A stretch of DNA of 64,000 nt from Wigglesworthia glossinidia (GTDB lineage Bacteria; Pseudomonadota; Gammaproteobacteria; Enterobacterales; Enterobacteriaceae), in assembly GCA_030827005.1 (NCBI GenBank), contig JAVBJL010000005.1, forward strand, positions 1 through 64,000. Reading direction: 5' to 3'. Numbering within the stretch: the stretch's first letter is position 1; each line of letters opens with the position of its first letter. The notes below the pieces were generated by a model. It saw nothing but the letters and a program-made list of their open reading frames with translations, had not been told where the DNA came from and searched no databases. Both the position numbers and the translations under genes were made by a program. This document shows, in pieces, positions 9,607 through 20,307 of this stretch.

Positions 9607-11883
9607 ATGAAAAAATTTTATTTTATCTTCAATAAGATTGAATTTTCTCAAAAAAAAAGAAAAAATTTTTTTAATACCATTTTTTATTTAGTTATGCTGA
9701 TTTTTATTATTATTAGCAGCGGATATATATATTTCTTAAATAAAAAAATACGTAACAAAATTGACGGTCAAGTATGGAATTTACCCACTCTAATATATAG
9801 TAACAGTATCGAGTTAAAATCAGGAGAATTATATTCTCAAAACGAAATTATTGAATTTTTAAAAAGCATTCAATATCAAGAAGTAAAAAATATTCTAAAA
9901 CCAGGAGAATTTTATGTAAAAGATAACTCTATTTGCTTGTTTAGGCGATCATTTGAAATATTAGAAAGCTATAAAGATTCTATTCATGCATGTATGAGCT
10001 TTGAAAATAATCAAATTATAAAAATTGTTAACCAAAACAACAATCAAATATTAAAATTATTACAATTAGATCCAAAATTAATTACTATTCTTCAATCTGA
10101 AGATGAAGCATATAGAATCTTTTTACCTTTGCATAAATTTCCAAAAATTTTTATACATATGTTGCTTGCTATAGAAGATCAGCACTTTTATGAGCACGAC
10201 GGAATTCATTTTATGTCTATTATTCGAGCTATTTTTGCAAATATTATTGCAAAACGAACCGTTCAGGGAGGAAGCACACTAACGCAGCAACTCGTAAAAA
10301 ATTTATTTTTAAATAATGAAAAATCTATCTGGCGTAAATTGAGCGAATTTTGCATGGCGATTATTACAGATTTTCATTATACTAAAGAAAAAATATTAGA
10401 ACTTTACCTTAATGAAGTATATTTAGGATATGGAAATGGACGTCAAATTCATGGATTTTATTTAGCTAGTATATATTATTTTGGAAGACCAATCGGCGAA
10501 TTAAACATACATCAGCAGGCATTACTTATAGGAATGGTGAAAGGCGCATCTTTGTATAATCCGTTAAAAAATCCACAATTATCATTAAATAGAAGAAATT
10601 TAATTTTAAAACTTTTAAACAAAAATAAAATTATTAATAGTAAAATATATCATACTTTAATTTCTTATCCATTGGATGTACTACAAAAAATTAATACATT
10701 TAATTCTCAACCGGCATTTACACAAATGGTTCAAAATGAAATGTACAATAAATTACATAAAATACGTACCGACTTTTCCGGAATGAAAGTATTTACTACT
10801 TTAAATCCAATTATACAAAATGCTGCCGAAAAAGCTATAGAAAATGGGATATTAAAGTTAAAAAATGAAAAAAAAATATACGATCTAGAATGTGCATTAA
10901 TTATTGTAGATAAATTTAGCGGTGAAATTCGTGCTATGATCGGAAGTTCAATGCCAAAATTTGCAGGATTTAATCGAGCCATTCAGGCTCGTAGAGCAGT
11001 CGGTTCACTTGTCAAACCAGCAACCTATTTAGCAGCTTTAAGTAATCCTGAAAAATATCAGTTAAATACTTGGATTAGCGATGTTCCTATTTTTTTAGTC
11101 CAATCTAATGGTGATATCTGGTCTCCAAAAAATTTTGATCGAAAATTTCGGCGTAAAGTTATGCTGCTTGACGCTTTAGTATACTCTTTAAATATACCCA
11201 CAGTAAATCTAGGATTATCTATAGGATTAAATCAAGTACTATCAACTTTAACAAAGTTAGGTATATCATCATCTGAATTAAAAAATTTACCATCTATGCT
11301 ATTAGGAGCAATCAGTTTAACTCCACTTGAAATTGCTCAAATTTTTCAAACTATTGCTAGTGGAGGTAATTATTCAACACTTTCTTCTATACAGTTAATA
11401 GTTAATCACAAAGATAATTTATTTTATCATAAAATTGTAGAATCTAAACAAACTATTGCTCCGCAGGCAGCATATTTAGTGTTATATGCTATGCAAAAAG
11501 TTGTGCAATATGGTACATCACGTGCTTTATCTGTAATTTTTCCCCATCTAAATTTAGCTGCAAAAACAGGCACAACTAATGATTTAAGAGACAGTTGGTT
11601 CGTTGGAATCGACGGTCAAAACGTCTCTGTGATTTGGATAGGAAGAGATAATAACGAACCAACTGATTTAACTGGAGCACGTGGAGCTTTGAATATATAT
11701 AAAAATTATTTAGAATATAAGGCTACTAGTGAATTAATATTAATTCCACCAAAAAATATTGATTATAAATTCATAGATGATACAGGCAAGTTTATCTGTG
11801 ATGTTCAAAATAGCGTTAATATCATACCTGTTTGGATAAAATACGAAAAATCATCTTGTCAAAAAAATATTGAAAAAAACTAA
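9607..11883 (+). CDS. mrcB: Bifunctional penicillin-binding protein 1b
   Basis: This class A PBP polymerises lipid II and cross-links peptidoglycan. The 758 aa compare with 844 or 799 in E. coli PBP1b. There is a short cytoplasmic tail and one transmembrane helix (about 24-45), then a UB2H-like region (about 60-150). The glycosyltransferase domain has E190 in [10 protein letters not shown] and [12 protein letters not shown] at 221-232. The transpeptidase domain has S467-L-V-K, S527-L-N and K653-T-G, all intact. The C-terminal tail is shorter than in E. coli. No other PBP is in this window. No obvious Shine-Dalgarno precedes the ATG. Confidence 0.98.
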   Translation: MKKFYFIFNKIEFSQKKRKNFFNTIFYLVMLIFIIISSGYIYFLNKKIRNKIDGQVWNLPTLIYSNSIELKSGELYSQNEIIEFLKSIQYQEVKNILKPGEFYVKDNSICLFRRSFEILESYKDSIHACMSFENNQIIKIVNQNNNQILKLLQLDPKLITILQSEDEAYRIFLPLHKFPKIFIHMLLAIEDQHFYEHDGIHFMSIIRAIFANIIAKRTVQGGSTLTQQLVKNLFLNNEKSIWRKLSEFCMAIITDFHYTKEKILELYLNEVYLGYGNGRQIHGFYLASIYYFGRPIGELNIHQQALLIGMVKGASLYNPLKNPQLSLNRRNLILKLLNKNKIINSKIYHTLISYPLDVLQKINTFNSQPAFTQMVQNEMYNKLHKIRTDFSGMKVFTTLNPIIQNAAEKAIENGILKLKNEKKIYDLECALIIVDKFSGEIRAMIGSSMPKFAGFNRAIQARRAVGSLVKPATYLAALSNPEKYQLNTWISDVPIFLVQSNGDIWSPKNFDRKFRRKVMLLDALVYSLNIPTVNLGLSIGLNQVLSTLTKLGISSSELKNLPSMLLGAISLTPLEIAQIFQTIASGGNYSTLSSIQLIVNHKDNLFYHKIVESKQTIAPQAAYLVLYAMQKVVQYGTSRALSVIFPHLNLAAKTGTTNDLRDSWFVGIDGQNVSVIWIGRDNNEPTDLTGARGALNIYKNYLEYKATSELILIPPKNIDYKFIDDTGKFICDVQNSVNIIPVWIKYEKSSCQKNIEKN

Positions 11884-12001
11884 AAATTTATGATTTTAAA
11901 AAACTTAGTTTTACTTTTTTTGTTTTAACAGATATATTTTAATTAATAACCTAATTTTTATTTTATAATATAAAAATATAATCCTTAATTAAGGAGTAAA
12001 A

Positions 12002-12631
12002 ATGAGATTTATATTGCCAGATTTAAATTATCCATACAATGAGTTCGAACCTTTTTTAGATGCTACAACTATGTTGATTCATCATACTAAACACCACCAA
12101 ACATACATTGATAATGTTAATACTCTTTTAGAATCTTCTCCAAATACACCCAAATTATCTATTGAAGAATTAATTAAAAATTTAAATATTTTTCCCGAAT
12201 CTAAAAGACTAAAATTGCGTAATCATGGCGGTGGACATTTTAATCATTCTTTTTTTTGGAATACTTTAAGTAAAAGTAATTTATCAATCCATATATCATT
12301 AAAAAATGCTATAAATCATAATTTTGGATCTTTTGAAAAATTTAAAACAGTTTTCGAAGAAATTGCAATAAGTCATTTTGGTTCAGGATGGGTATGGTTA
12401 ATTAAAAATATACAGGGGTCATTATCCATAGTAAGTACAAATAATCAAGATAATCCTTTAATGGGAAAAGATGTTTGTAAAATTTTTGGATATCCATTGC
12501 TCGGACTAGATCTTTGGGAGCATGCTTATTACTTGAAATATCAAAACCGTAGAAAAGATTATGTCCAAGCGTTTTGGAATATAATTAATTGGGATACAGT
12601 ATATCTACGTTTTATAAATCAAGAATTTTAA
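12002..12631 (+). CDS. sodA: Superoxide dismutase (Mn type)
   Basis: The enzyme dismutates superoxide in the cytoplasm. At 209 aa it resembles E. coli SodA (206). Metal ligands are visible: H27 in [11 protein letters not shown], the histidine of [11 protein letters not shown] near residue 82, and the aspartate and histidine of [10 protein letters not shown] near 170-174. The C-terminal [13 protein letters not shown] favours the SodA (Mn) subgroup over SodB. A good AAGGAG ribosome-binding site precedes the ATG by 5 bp. It is convergent with glyS, 20 bp apart, and has no Fur-box that I can recognise. Confidence 0.96.
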   Translation: MRFILPDLNYPYNEFEPFLDATTMLIHHTKHHQTYIDNVNTLLESSPNTPKLSIEELIKNLNIFPESKRLKLRNHGGGHFNHSFFWNTLSKSNLSIHISLKNAINHNFGSFEKFKTVFEEIAISHFGSGWVWLIKNIQGSLSIVSTNNQDNPLMGKDVCKIFGYPLLGLDLWEHAYYLKYQNRRKDYVQAFWNIINWDTVYLRFINQEF

Positions 12632-12651
12632 TTTAGAATCATATTTTTATC

Positions 12652-14730
12652 TTATATTAAAAACGAAAAATCAGCTATTTTTAAATAACAGCTATTAATT
12701 TGAATTAAAAAATTAATTCTTTTATTTTTTAAAACTTCTTGGTCAGAAAAAATTTTTACGTTATCTAAGTAAACATTCAATTCTTCTGAAAGTTTTTTTA
12801 AAATAACTAGTGCGTCATAATAATTATCTGATATTAAAAACTTTAATATTTTATTTTTAAGTATAAATAAATTATTTTCATATTTATTTGCAATATCAAG
12901 TTTATTTTGAAAGGTATCTAAATTTTTTTTATTAAACAGAGAATAAGTTTTTATAGAAGAATATTTTTTTAATATATTAAAGAGTCTTTTATAAGAAGAC
13001 AGTATTACAAAAGAGCGTTTACATTTTAAAAAATCCGTAAGAACATAAATTTTTTGATGCAAATCTAATAAATTATTTTTTTTTTCTTTAATGCTTAATA
13101 TTGATTTAACGATACCTGCATTATATTTATTATTTGCATACCAAAGGTGTAAGCGTTGAAAAATAAAATTCATTACTTCCCTTTTAGTATTAATATCTAT
13201 AGTATTTTTTTGATATAAAATAATTGATTTTTGAATTAAAGTTTCTAAATTAAGACTAATTTTTTTTTCTATGCAAATTCGAATCACTCCAAGAGCAGAT
13301 CTTTTTAATCCAAACGGATCTTTTTTTCCTGTAGGATACAATTTTAAACCGAATATACCTACAATATTATCAATTTTATCGGAGATCGATATCGTTTGAG
13401 AAGTTAATAATGTTGGAAGTATACTATTAGTGGAATTAGGATAATAGTGTTCCCTCTGTGCTATTGCAACTTCTTCCGATTCTCCATCAAAATTAGCATA
13501 ATATTCTCCCATAATTCCTTGAGTATTAGGATACTCAAAAACCATTTGAGTAGCCAAGTCGCATTTTGATAAAAATGCAGCACGAGAAATATTTTTAGTA
13601 TTTCCATGAATTTTATCAGAAATCCATACCGATAAAGATTGAATACGTATTGTTTTTTCTTGCAAAGATCCCAGCTTTTCTTGAAAAAGCATATATTTTA
13701 ATGTATTAAATCGATCTTCTAATTTATTTTTTTTATCAAGATTTAAGAAAAATTCTGCGTCTAATAAACGAGGATTGATTACATTTTCATATTCATACTG
13801 TATATTTTTTTGATAATTTTTTTTTGCATGGATTATACATATAAAATATGGCAAAATTTTATTATTGTATTTATCGTATATGGGAAAACATTTTTGTGTG
13901 TACAAAATATTTTTGATTACTGCACCTGGAAGTGTTAAAAACTTTTTCTCAAAAGATCCTACAATAATGTCTGGATATTCTACTAAAGCGGTAGATTCTT
14001 CAAGTAAAGAAGCGTTATTAGTGATTTTTCCTTTTAATTTATTTAGTTCTATATTGATTAATTCTGTAATTAGTTTTTTACGTTTATAAAAATCTACTAT
14101 AATATTGCTTTTTTTTAACAACGATGATTCATAATTGTTTGCATTATCTAATTTTAAAAGTTTTCTTTTTCCATATGAACCGGATAAAATATAACGATCA
14201 ATTTTAATTGAGAAAATTTTTCCTGTAATAACAATATCATTTAAAAGCGCAGTTACTGTATGTATAGGACGTACAAATTGAGTATTCGTATTACTCCATT
14301 GCATTTTTTTAGGAATAAACATCTTTTTTAAGGATGTCATAATAATTCGATACAGTAAATTATTTGCCATATCTTTATCTTTTATAACATTGTATTTACA
14401 ATATAAATTATCTTTTATATCAATATCTTCAAAAATGTGGATATTTAATTTTTTTTTATTGACATACAAGCTCTTTTTTTTTGAAGAATTAAAAATGTTT
14501 ACATTCTTTATTTTTTGTTTGGTAATGCAATTTTTAGAGATAATAAAATAATGTAATTTTGTTTGTATTGCAAAACGTCTATACGTTGCAAACCACCTAA
14601 TCTTTTCATATTTAACAGATGCTATGGTCATTTCGTATTGTATGCTCTCATAAAAAGATTTTGCTATACTTTTAAGATATTTTGATGGTAAATCTTCTGT
14701 ACCAATTTCTACTAAAAAGTTATTTTTCAT
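12652..14730 (-). CDS. glyS: Glycyl-tRNA synthetase beta subunit
   Basis: This is the tRNA-binding subunit of the alpha2beta2 bacterial GlyRS. The 692 aa match the E. coli length (689). The N-terminal FLVEIGTEDLP is diagnostic, and the central segment with GEYYANFDGESEEVA and DKIDNIVGIFG (HD-like domain, about 380-460) is well kept. The C-terminal anticodon-binding part is much more divergent and Lys/Asn-rich. It follows glyQ on the same strand with a 15-bp gap, the usual glyQS operon. Confidence 0.97.
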   Translation of the reverse strand: MKNNFLVEIGTEDLPSKYLKSIAKSFYESIQYEMTIASVKYEKIRWFATYRRFAIQTKLHYFIISKNCITKQKIKNVNIFNSSKKKSLYVNKKKLNIHIFEDIDIKDNLYCKYNVIKDKDMANNLLYRIIMTSLKKMFIPKKMQWSNTNTQFVRPIHTVTALLNDIVITGKIFSIKIDRYILSGSYGKRKLLKLDNANNYESSLLKKSNIIVDFYKRKKLITELINIELNKLKGKITNNASLLEESTALVEYPDIIVGSFEKKFLTLPGAVIKNILYTQKCFPIYDKYNNKILPYFICIIHAKKNYQKNIQYEYENVINPRLLDAEFFLNLDKKNKLEDRFNTLKYMLFQEKLGSLQEKTIRIQSLSVWISDKIHGNTKNISRAAFLSKCDLATQMVFEYPNTQGIMGEYYANFDGESEEVAIAQREHYYPNSTNSILPTLLTSQTISISDKIDNIVGIFGLKLYPTGKKDPFGLKRSALGVIRICIEKKISLNLETLIQKSIILYQKNTIDINTKREVMNFIFQRLHLWYANNKYNAGIVKSILSIKEKKNNLLDLHQKIYVLTDFLKCKRSFVILSSYKRLFNILKKYSSIKTYSLFNKKNLDTFQNKLDIANKYENNLFILKNKILKFLISDNYYDALVILKKLSEELNVYLDNVKIFSDQEVLKNKRINFLIQINSCYLKIADFSFLI

Positions 14731-14745
14731 ATTTTTAGATACCTA

Positions 14746-15642
14746 TTATTTATTACACATAGGAAATCCCAATGATTGTCTATAATTCAAGTAAATTGAA
14801 GCAACTTTTTTTGTTAATTTTCGTAAACGTATAATATAATTTTTTCTAGCAGTTACTGATATAGCTTTTCTTGCTTCTAAAAGGTTAAAGTTATATATTG
14901 CTTTTAATATTCGTTCATATGCTGGAATAGGTAATGGAGATGTTAAACTTAATAAAGTTTTCGCTTCTTTTTCGTATTTTTTAAAACAAAATAATAAAAA
15001 TTTAATATTACTATATTGAAAATTATACTTTGACTGTTGGACTTCATTTTGATAGAAAAACATATCTCCATAATAAAGCGTTTGTAAGTTATTTTTACTC
15101 CATATCAAATCATATATACTATTAACATTTTGTAATTTCATGGCAATTCTTTCCAATCCATAAGTAATTTCTCCGGTAATAGGAAAACATGCCAATCCTC
15201 CCATTTGTTGAAAATAAGTAAATTGACTAATTTCCATGCCATTTAGCCATACTTCCCATCCTACTCCCCAAGCTCCTAATGTAGAATTTTCCCAATTATC
15301 TTCTATGAATTTTAAATCATTAATATTTAGATCTATTCCAATTGATTTTAAAGAATCAAGATATAATTCTTGTATGTTTTTAGGCGTTGGTTTCATAATA
15401 ACTTGAAATTGGTAATAGTGTTGTAATCGATTAGGACTAATTCCATATCTTCCATCAGAAAAACGTCTAGATGGTTGCACATAAGCAGCAAATATTGGTT
15501 CTGGGCCAATTGCTTTTAAACAAGTCATTGGATGCGAAGTTCCTGCGCCTACTTCCATATCTAGTGGTTGTAAAATTGCGCATCCTTGTTTATTCCAGAA
15601 TGATTTAAGATTGATAATTAAATCTTGAATAGTAAATAACAT
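14746..15642 (-). CDS. glyQ: Glycyl-tRNA synthetase alpha subunit
   Basis: This is the catalytic subunit that activates glycine and, with GlyS, charges tRNA-Gly. It is 298 aa (E. coli 303). Highly conserved blocks include [20 protein letters not shown] near residues 20-39, [14 protein letters not shown] near 54-67 and [17 protein letters not shown] near 133-149. It is the first gene of glyQ-glyS. No T-box or other leader element is visible upstream. Confidence 0.98.
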   Translation of the reverse strand: MLFTIQDLIINLKSFWNKQGCAILQPLDMEVGAGTSHPMTCLKAIGPEPIFAAYVQPSRRFSDGRYGISPNRLQHYYQFQVIMKPTPKNIQELYLDSLKSIGIDLNINDLKFIEDNWENSTLGAWGVGWEVWLNGMEISQFTYFQQMGGLACFPITGEITYGLERIAMKLQNVNSIYDLIWSKNNLQTLYYGDMFFYQNEVQQSKYNFQYSNIKFLLFCFKKYEKEAKTLLSLTSPLPIPAYERILKAIYNFNLLEARKAISVTARKNYIIRLRKLTKKVASIYLNYRQSLGFPMCNK

Positions 15643-15805
15643 TTTTATTTAATAAGATAATTATTTTTTTTTATTATATATTACATTATTTAAATAATAT
15701 AATTATATAAAAATCTATTTTATATTTTATAAATCATTAATATATTAAGAGAAAAAATCGATTTGTATCGTAAAAACGTAATAATATCAATTGTTGGAGT
15801 AAAAT

Positions 15806-16831
15806 ATGCCAAGCAATATATCAAAAAAAAAAATAAAAATAGCAAATTTATGTTCTTTAATTTTAGTTTTTTTTTGTATGCTATTATCAATTCCATTGCA
15901 TTTGTTTCCTTGTTATATTTCTGGATTTACATCGTACAATATAGTATTAAAAATTATTCCATTCTTTTCGAGAATAATCACTAATTATCAAATACGTTGG
16001 ATCATAATTTCATTAATGTTTGTATTTTTTATTATACTAGTAACATTAATTATTTTTAGTTTAACAATTGTTATTTTATCTGATTTACAATATATAATTG
16101 ACATTTTTACCCAAAATACAGATTTTTTTTCTAATATTAATAAGTATATTCCAAATGATTTTTCATCTTTTTTTTTAGATCATACTAAAAGTTTAAAAGA
16201 TTATTTTATTGATTTAATTAAAGATAATTTAATTTTAATTAAGCATGCAGGAAAAAATTTATTACATGGTTTAATTACAATTTTTATTAGTTTTATAATT
16301 GGCATATTAATTGCTATTAATCAATTTGCACCACAAAAAAAACATTCTACTCTTTTTATGCATAAAATAAATATACGTTTACGTCATTTTTCAGAATCAT
16401 TAAAAGATATTTTTTTTTCTCAAATAAAAATTTCTTTAGTCAATACTTTTTTAACTTCTTTAATTATATTAATTATTTTTCCGATATTTGGAATCTATCT
16501 CCCTTTAGGAAAAACATTAATTATAGTAACGTTTATATTTGGACTCATTCCTATTATTGGAAATTTTATTTCTAATTGTGTATTAATTGCATCTGGATTA
16601 TCAATTTCGTTAAAAATTAGCGGAATAATGTTATTGTATTTAGTATTTATTCATAAATTAGAGTATTTTTTAAATGCAAAAATTATTGGAACTCGTATTC
16701 ATGCAAAATCTTGGGAATTATTGCTATCTATGTTGATTTTTGAATCTTTTTTTGGTATAGAAGGACTTGTAGTAGCACCAATTTTTTATGCTTACTTAAA
16801 ACGTGAATTACAAATTGCAAAATTTATTTAA
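15806..16831 (+). CDS. ydiK: AI-2E-family membrane transporter YdiK
   Basis: This polytopic membrane protein belongs to the AI-2E/PerM transporter-like family; the substrate of YdiK is not established. The 341 aa (E. coli YdiK 370) show about eight hydrophobic segments. They include a pair near 11-35, helices near 60-90 and 150-170, and a C-terminal cluster near 210-330 with the family sequences LIPIIGNFIS and GIEGLVVAPIFYAYL. The start is chosen because TTGGAG precedes the ATG by 7 bp. An overlapping ORF in another frame (15763-15984) is a shadow. The assignment rests on remembered similarity and is moderately firm. Confidence 0.8.
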   Translation: MPSNISKKKIKIANLCSLILVFFCMLLSIPLHLFPCYISGFTSYNIVLKIIPFFSRIITNYQIRWIIISLMFVFFIILVTLIIFSLTIVILSDLQYIIDIFTQNTDFFSNINKYIPNDFSSFFLDHTKSLKDYFIDLIKDNLILIKHAGKNLLHGLITIFISFIIGILIAINQFAPQKKHSTLFMHKINIRLRHFSESLKDIFFSQIKISLVNTFLTSLIILIIFPIFGIYLPLGKTLIIVTFIFGLIPIIGNFISNCVLIASGLSISLKISGIMLLYLVFIHKLEYFLNAKIIGTRIHAKSWELLLSMLIFESFFGIEGLVVAPIFYAYLKRELQIAKFI

Positions 16832-16853
16832 TTAAGTAGTAAAATGAGCATTT

Positions 16854-19316
16854 TTATTGTTTAATATATTGAAATAAGTTTAAAATATCATTAAAAATAC
16901 TTGATATAAATTTATTTTTAATTTTACTGAAGCTTTTTAAAATAATTGGATGCTTTTTTGCGTAAGAAGTAAAAAAAATAAATATTTTTTCTTCAGATTT
17001 TATATTAAATAAAGGATTTAAGGGTCCAATCGACTGCATTTTGATTTTGAATTTTCCTTTTTTTATACTACTAACATAAGTTAAAGATTTTCCTTTTTGT
17101 TGAAGACTATATATCTTTTTTTTAAAAAGATCGTCGATATATACATAATCATGTAATAGTGATTTTTTTCTGTCTTTATTTAAAAATTTTTCTGAAATAA
17201 TTGGATTAACTTTTATATCACTTAATTCTATTGTATATCCAAGTTCACGTGCAAGAATTAATAATTTAGTTGCAGAATCTTTTCCGGTAATTACATTATA
17301 TAATTCTTTACGAGATAATCCAATTTTTTCAATAAGTAAAATAATATTATGGAATGGAATACCTTGGTTTAATTTATCGAAGATAAAAGATATTTTGCTA
17401 GATAATATTCCAGAAAAATAAAAATTTTTTTTTGCTAAATTTAAAAAATTCCTAATATTTTCTACAATAGAAAAAGGTGTATTAAATTGAGCATTATATA
17501 AAAATTTTCTGTTAGATGTTTTTGCTACAGCACGTATTTGATTATATAATTTAATATTTAAACAATTTGATTGTTTGTTTGCTGAAATAATATGAAAACC
17601 ATTTTTTAAAAAAATTAAGTATTTTTTAGCTAATTGTTTGTTTTGAGTACAGTCTAAAATAACTGGATTTAAGAAATTATTTCTTTTTAAAAAATTAATT
17701 AAAATATTTACGCTAAACACTAGCTGTGTTTGTGCAAATTCATGATTCCAATACTTAGGAAGTATTCCACACTTTTTAATTAATAGCTTTTGCATATCAG
17801 AGATACCGAAAATGCTAAACTTAATATTTTTTTTTTCGAAAAAATTTCTTCTTTTATAAAGAAAATTTATTAAAATAGACTGTACTTGTGTGCTTCCGAT
17901 AATAAATAATGCAATGGTATTATTTTTACTAAAAAAAATTTGATGTATTTTATTTATATCTTGTTTGATATGAGAACTTTTTAAAACAATAGATAAAATA
18001 TGAGATTTTAATCCTCCGTATATCATAGAAATTATCTTATGATTAATATGCATTAGCACTTGTGTAAAATTTTTTACATTTTTATTATTTTTTAATATAT
18101 TAGATCCTATTATAGAAATTAAAAATAAATTTGATTGATATTGAATTTTATCAAATAAATTTTGCATAATTTCTATATTAAATTCGGATTGAATAATAGT
18201 TTTGGATTTATTTAATTCATTTTGAAATATCAATATGTTTATATTATTATCAGATTGCGATTGAACAGTTAAAATTATTTTAATTCCAGAACTTAAAAAT
18301 GTACGTGAAATACGACGAGAAATATCTAAAAGACAAGTTGTATACTGCATAAAAATGCTGATCATAGAGATTTTTTTCAAACACGTTACTCCTTTAATTA
18401 AATTAAAATTTTTTTCGGGGTAAAATTTTTCAATTTTAGTACCCTGAGAAAAGGGGCGATACGTGTTTTTTATTAGACAAGGAATACGAAATTTTTCAAT
18501 TGGAAAAAGAGATTGAGAATGTAAAATATTAGCTCCGGAATAAGAAAATATAGCAGCTTCTTTATAAGACAAATGAGATATCAACTGAGCATCAGAAACT
18601 TTTTTTGGATCTCCACTATATATTCCATTTACATCAGTCCAAATTTCACATAATTTAGCTTTTAGACATGCAGAAAGCATTGTTGCGGAATAATCTGATC
18701 CATTACGTCCCAAAGCGACAATTTCATTATACTGATTCCCGGCAATAAATCCTGCCATCAAAATTATATGATTTTTAGGTATATGAATATTTTTAAATTG
18801 ATATATTGTTTTTTTTAAATTTAAAGTGGATTCTAAATATTCTCCTTCTGCTAAAAAAAATTTTTTAGGATTAATTACGGTAACCTTCATGCCATCTTCT
18901 TGAAGATATGTTTCCATAAGTTTTACAGAAATAATTTCACCTATACCAACAATTTCTGCACTAATTGGATTAGGACAAAATTTTAAATTTGCAATTATTT
19001 TTAGTAATTTATCTAAATGATAAAATTTATTCTGAATAAATTTTTTCATATTAAAATAATTGATATTTGAAGAAGAATTAAATAAAGATTGAACTAAATT
19101 AAAAAAAATATTTTTAGTAATGTTAAATTTAGAAAAAATATCAGATTGACTGCATGCCTGTTCGATCATTATAAATAAATTATTAGTTACTTTTGCAGGT
19201 GCAGATAAGACAACAGCGATTTGTTCGTTTAAATATTTATTTTTTATAATATTAACTACATTTAAAAAACATGCTGCGTTAGCAATTGAAGTTCCTCCAA
19301 ATTTTAATACTCGCAT
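16854..19316 (-). CDS. thrA: Bifunctional aspartokinase I / homoserine dehydrogenase I
   Basis: ThrA catalyses the first and third steps from aspartate toward threonine. The length of 820 aa equals E. coli ThrA. The N-terminal aspartokinase starts MRVLKFGGTSIANA, with the kinase lobe to about 290 and ACT-like regulatory segments to about 460. The C-terminal homoserine dehydrogenase follows, with a Rossmann-like start near 467, ISANKQSN near 587-594, and LSSKISFIFDKLNQG and GKDSATKLLILARELG in its catalytic half. thrB and thrC do not follow; the next gene is the convergent ydiK. No threonine leader peptide or GC-rich attenuator hairpin is visible upstream. Confidence 0.97.
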   Translation of the reverse strand: MRVLKFGGTSIANAACFLNVVNIIKNKYLNEQIAVVLSAPAKVTNNLFIMIEQACSQSDIFSKFNITKNIFFNLVQSLFNSSSNINYFNMKKFIQNKFYHLDKLLKIIANLKFCPNPISAEIVGIGEIISVKLMETYLQEDGMKVTVINPKKFFLAEGEYLESTLNLKKTIYQFKNIHIPKNHIILMAGFIAGNQYNEIVALGRNGSDYSATMLSACLKAKLCEIWTDVNGIYSGDPKKVSDAQLISHLSYKEAAIFSYSGANILHSQSLFPIEKFRIPCLIKNTYRPFSQGTKIEKFYPEKNFNLIKGVTCLKKISMISIFMQYTTCLLDISRRISRTFLSSGIKIILTVQSQSDNNINILIFQNELNKSKTIIQSEFNIEIMQNLFDKIQYQSNLFLISIIGSNILKNNKNVKNFTQVLMHINHKIISMIYGGLKSHILSIVLKSSHIKQDINKIHQIFFSKNNTIALFIIGSTQVQSILINFLYKRRNFFEKKNIKFSIFGISDMQKLLIKKCGILPKYWNHEFAQTQLVFSVNILINFLKRNNFLNPVILDCTQNKQLAKKYLIFLKNGFHIISANKQSNCLNIKLYNQIRAVAKTSNRKFLYNAQFNTPFSIVENIRNFLNLAKKNFYFSGILSSKISFIFDKLNQGIPFHNIILLIEKIGLSRKELYNVITGKDSATKLLILARELGYTIELSDIKVNPIISEKFLNKDRKKSLLHDYVYIDDLFKKKIYSLQQKGKSLTYVSSIKKGKFKIKMQSIGPLNPLFNIKSEEKIFIFFTSYAKKHPIILKSFSKIKNKFISSIFNDILNLFQYIKQ

Positions 19317-19691
19317 ATTTATTGCTCTTTAAATAAAATTTTATGTTTAATACGATATTATTGTTTTAAAATATTTTAAATAGCGTAATTACATTGATTT
19401 TTTAAGTTACAAAATATTTGTATAAATAAATTTACTTCCAAATATAAAGTATTTATTTAAAATAAGTATGTCATTATTTAATTTTCTTTTTTTTTGCATG
19501 ATCAATGCCGTATTTTAATTTCAAAAAATATATTGCGTATATTTTTATATATATCGTTTAATCATAATGATATAATATTAGTATGTAAATTTTAGTAATT
19601 ACATATTACTCTAAATTAGAATTTTTTAAAAAAATAGAATATAATTTAAATAAACAAACTTCATACTATTTTAAGAATAAAGTAAATACAA
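19317..19691. other. Divergent intergenic region thrA / pyrI
   Basis: 375 bp of AT-rich sequence without a credible gene. In particular I see no trace of pyrB, which in enterobacteria immediately precedes pyrI, and no thr attenuator. A TATAAT at about 19572-19577 could be the -10 of pyrI, but no convincing -35 goes with it. Confidence 0.6.
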
Positions 19692-20159
19692 GTGTCTCAA
19701 AAGAATAAATTACAGGTGGAAGCTATTTTTCAAGGAACCGTTATTGATCATATTCCCGCTCAAGTCGGAATTAAACTGCTTAGTCTATTTAAATTATTAC
19801 ATACCTCGGAAAGAGTTACAATTGGTTTAAATTTACCATCTAATCAACAAAATAAAAAAGATTTAATTAAACTAGAAAATGTTTTTCTGAATGAAGAACA
19901 AGCAAATCAGTTATCTATTTATGCACCATTAGCAACCGTCAATAGAATTAAAAATTATATTGTAGTGAATAAACAAAAATTAACATTACCTAAAATAATC
20001 AATAATATTTTATCTTGTCCTAATGAAAATTGCATTAGCAGATATGAATTAAAATCTTCTGATTTTTTTGTAAAATTTAAAATAAATAAAATTTATTTAC
20101 AATGTAAATACTGTGAAAGAGATTTTGAACATAAAATAGTAATCTTTAATACAATTTAA
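19692..20159 (+). CDS. pyrI: Aspartate carbamoyltransferase regulatory subunit
   Basis: PyrI binds CTP/ATP and assembles with the catalytic PyrB trimers of ATCase, the committed step of pyrimidine synthesis. The 155 aa (E. coli 153) begin with an allosteric domain (about 7-98, [18 protein letters not shown]) and end with a zinc domain. The four zinc cysteines C109, C114, C138 and C141 are all present. The start is GTG, giving a protein that aligns with E. coli from its first residues; no upstream ATG exists in frame nearby. pyrB is absent immediately upstream, so the usual pyrBI operon is broken. Confidence 0.96.
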   Translation: MSQKNKLQVEAIFQGTVIDHIPAQVGIKLLSLFKLLHTSERVTIGLNLPSNQQNKKDLIKLENVFLNEEQANQLSIYAPLATVNRIKNYIVVNKQKLTLPKIINNILSCPNENCISRYELKSSDFFVKFKINKIYLQCKYCERDFEHKIVIFNTI

Positions 20160-20307
20160 TTTATTTTACTAGATAGACTTATAAGTTTTTTTAAAAAATT
20201 AATTTAATAGTTGATAAAAATTTTCATGTAAATATTTATAAATAACCGATTTTAATACAATAAAAATAAATTTTTAAAAATTTAATTAAATATTTTAGGA
20301 GACAACT

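Noticed and set aside
11900..11922. Possible terminator after mrcB (AAAAC, loop TTA, GTTTT, then T-run)
   Set aside because: The stem has only five mostly A-T pairs and such structures occur by chance throughout this AT-rich DNA.
15763..15984. Plus-strand open frame of 73 codons overlapping the ydiK start
   Set aside because: It is a hydrophobic shadow of ydiK in another frame; ydiK has the ribosome-binding site and the family match.
20170..20192. Palindrome ACTTATAAGT followed by seven T after pyrI
   Set aside because: With a realistic loop only three base pairs remain, too weak for a terminator.
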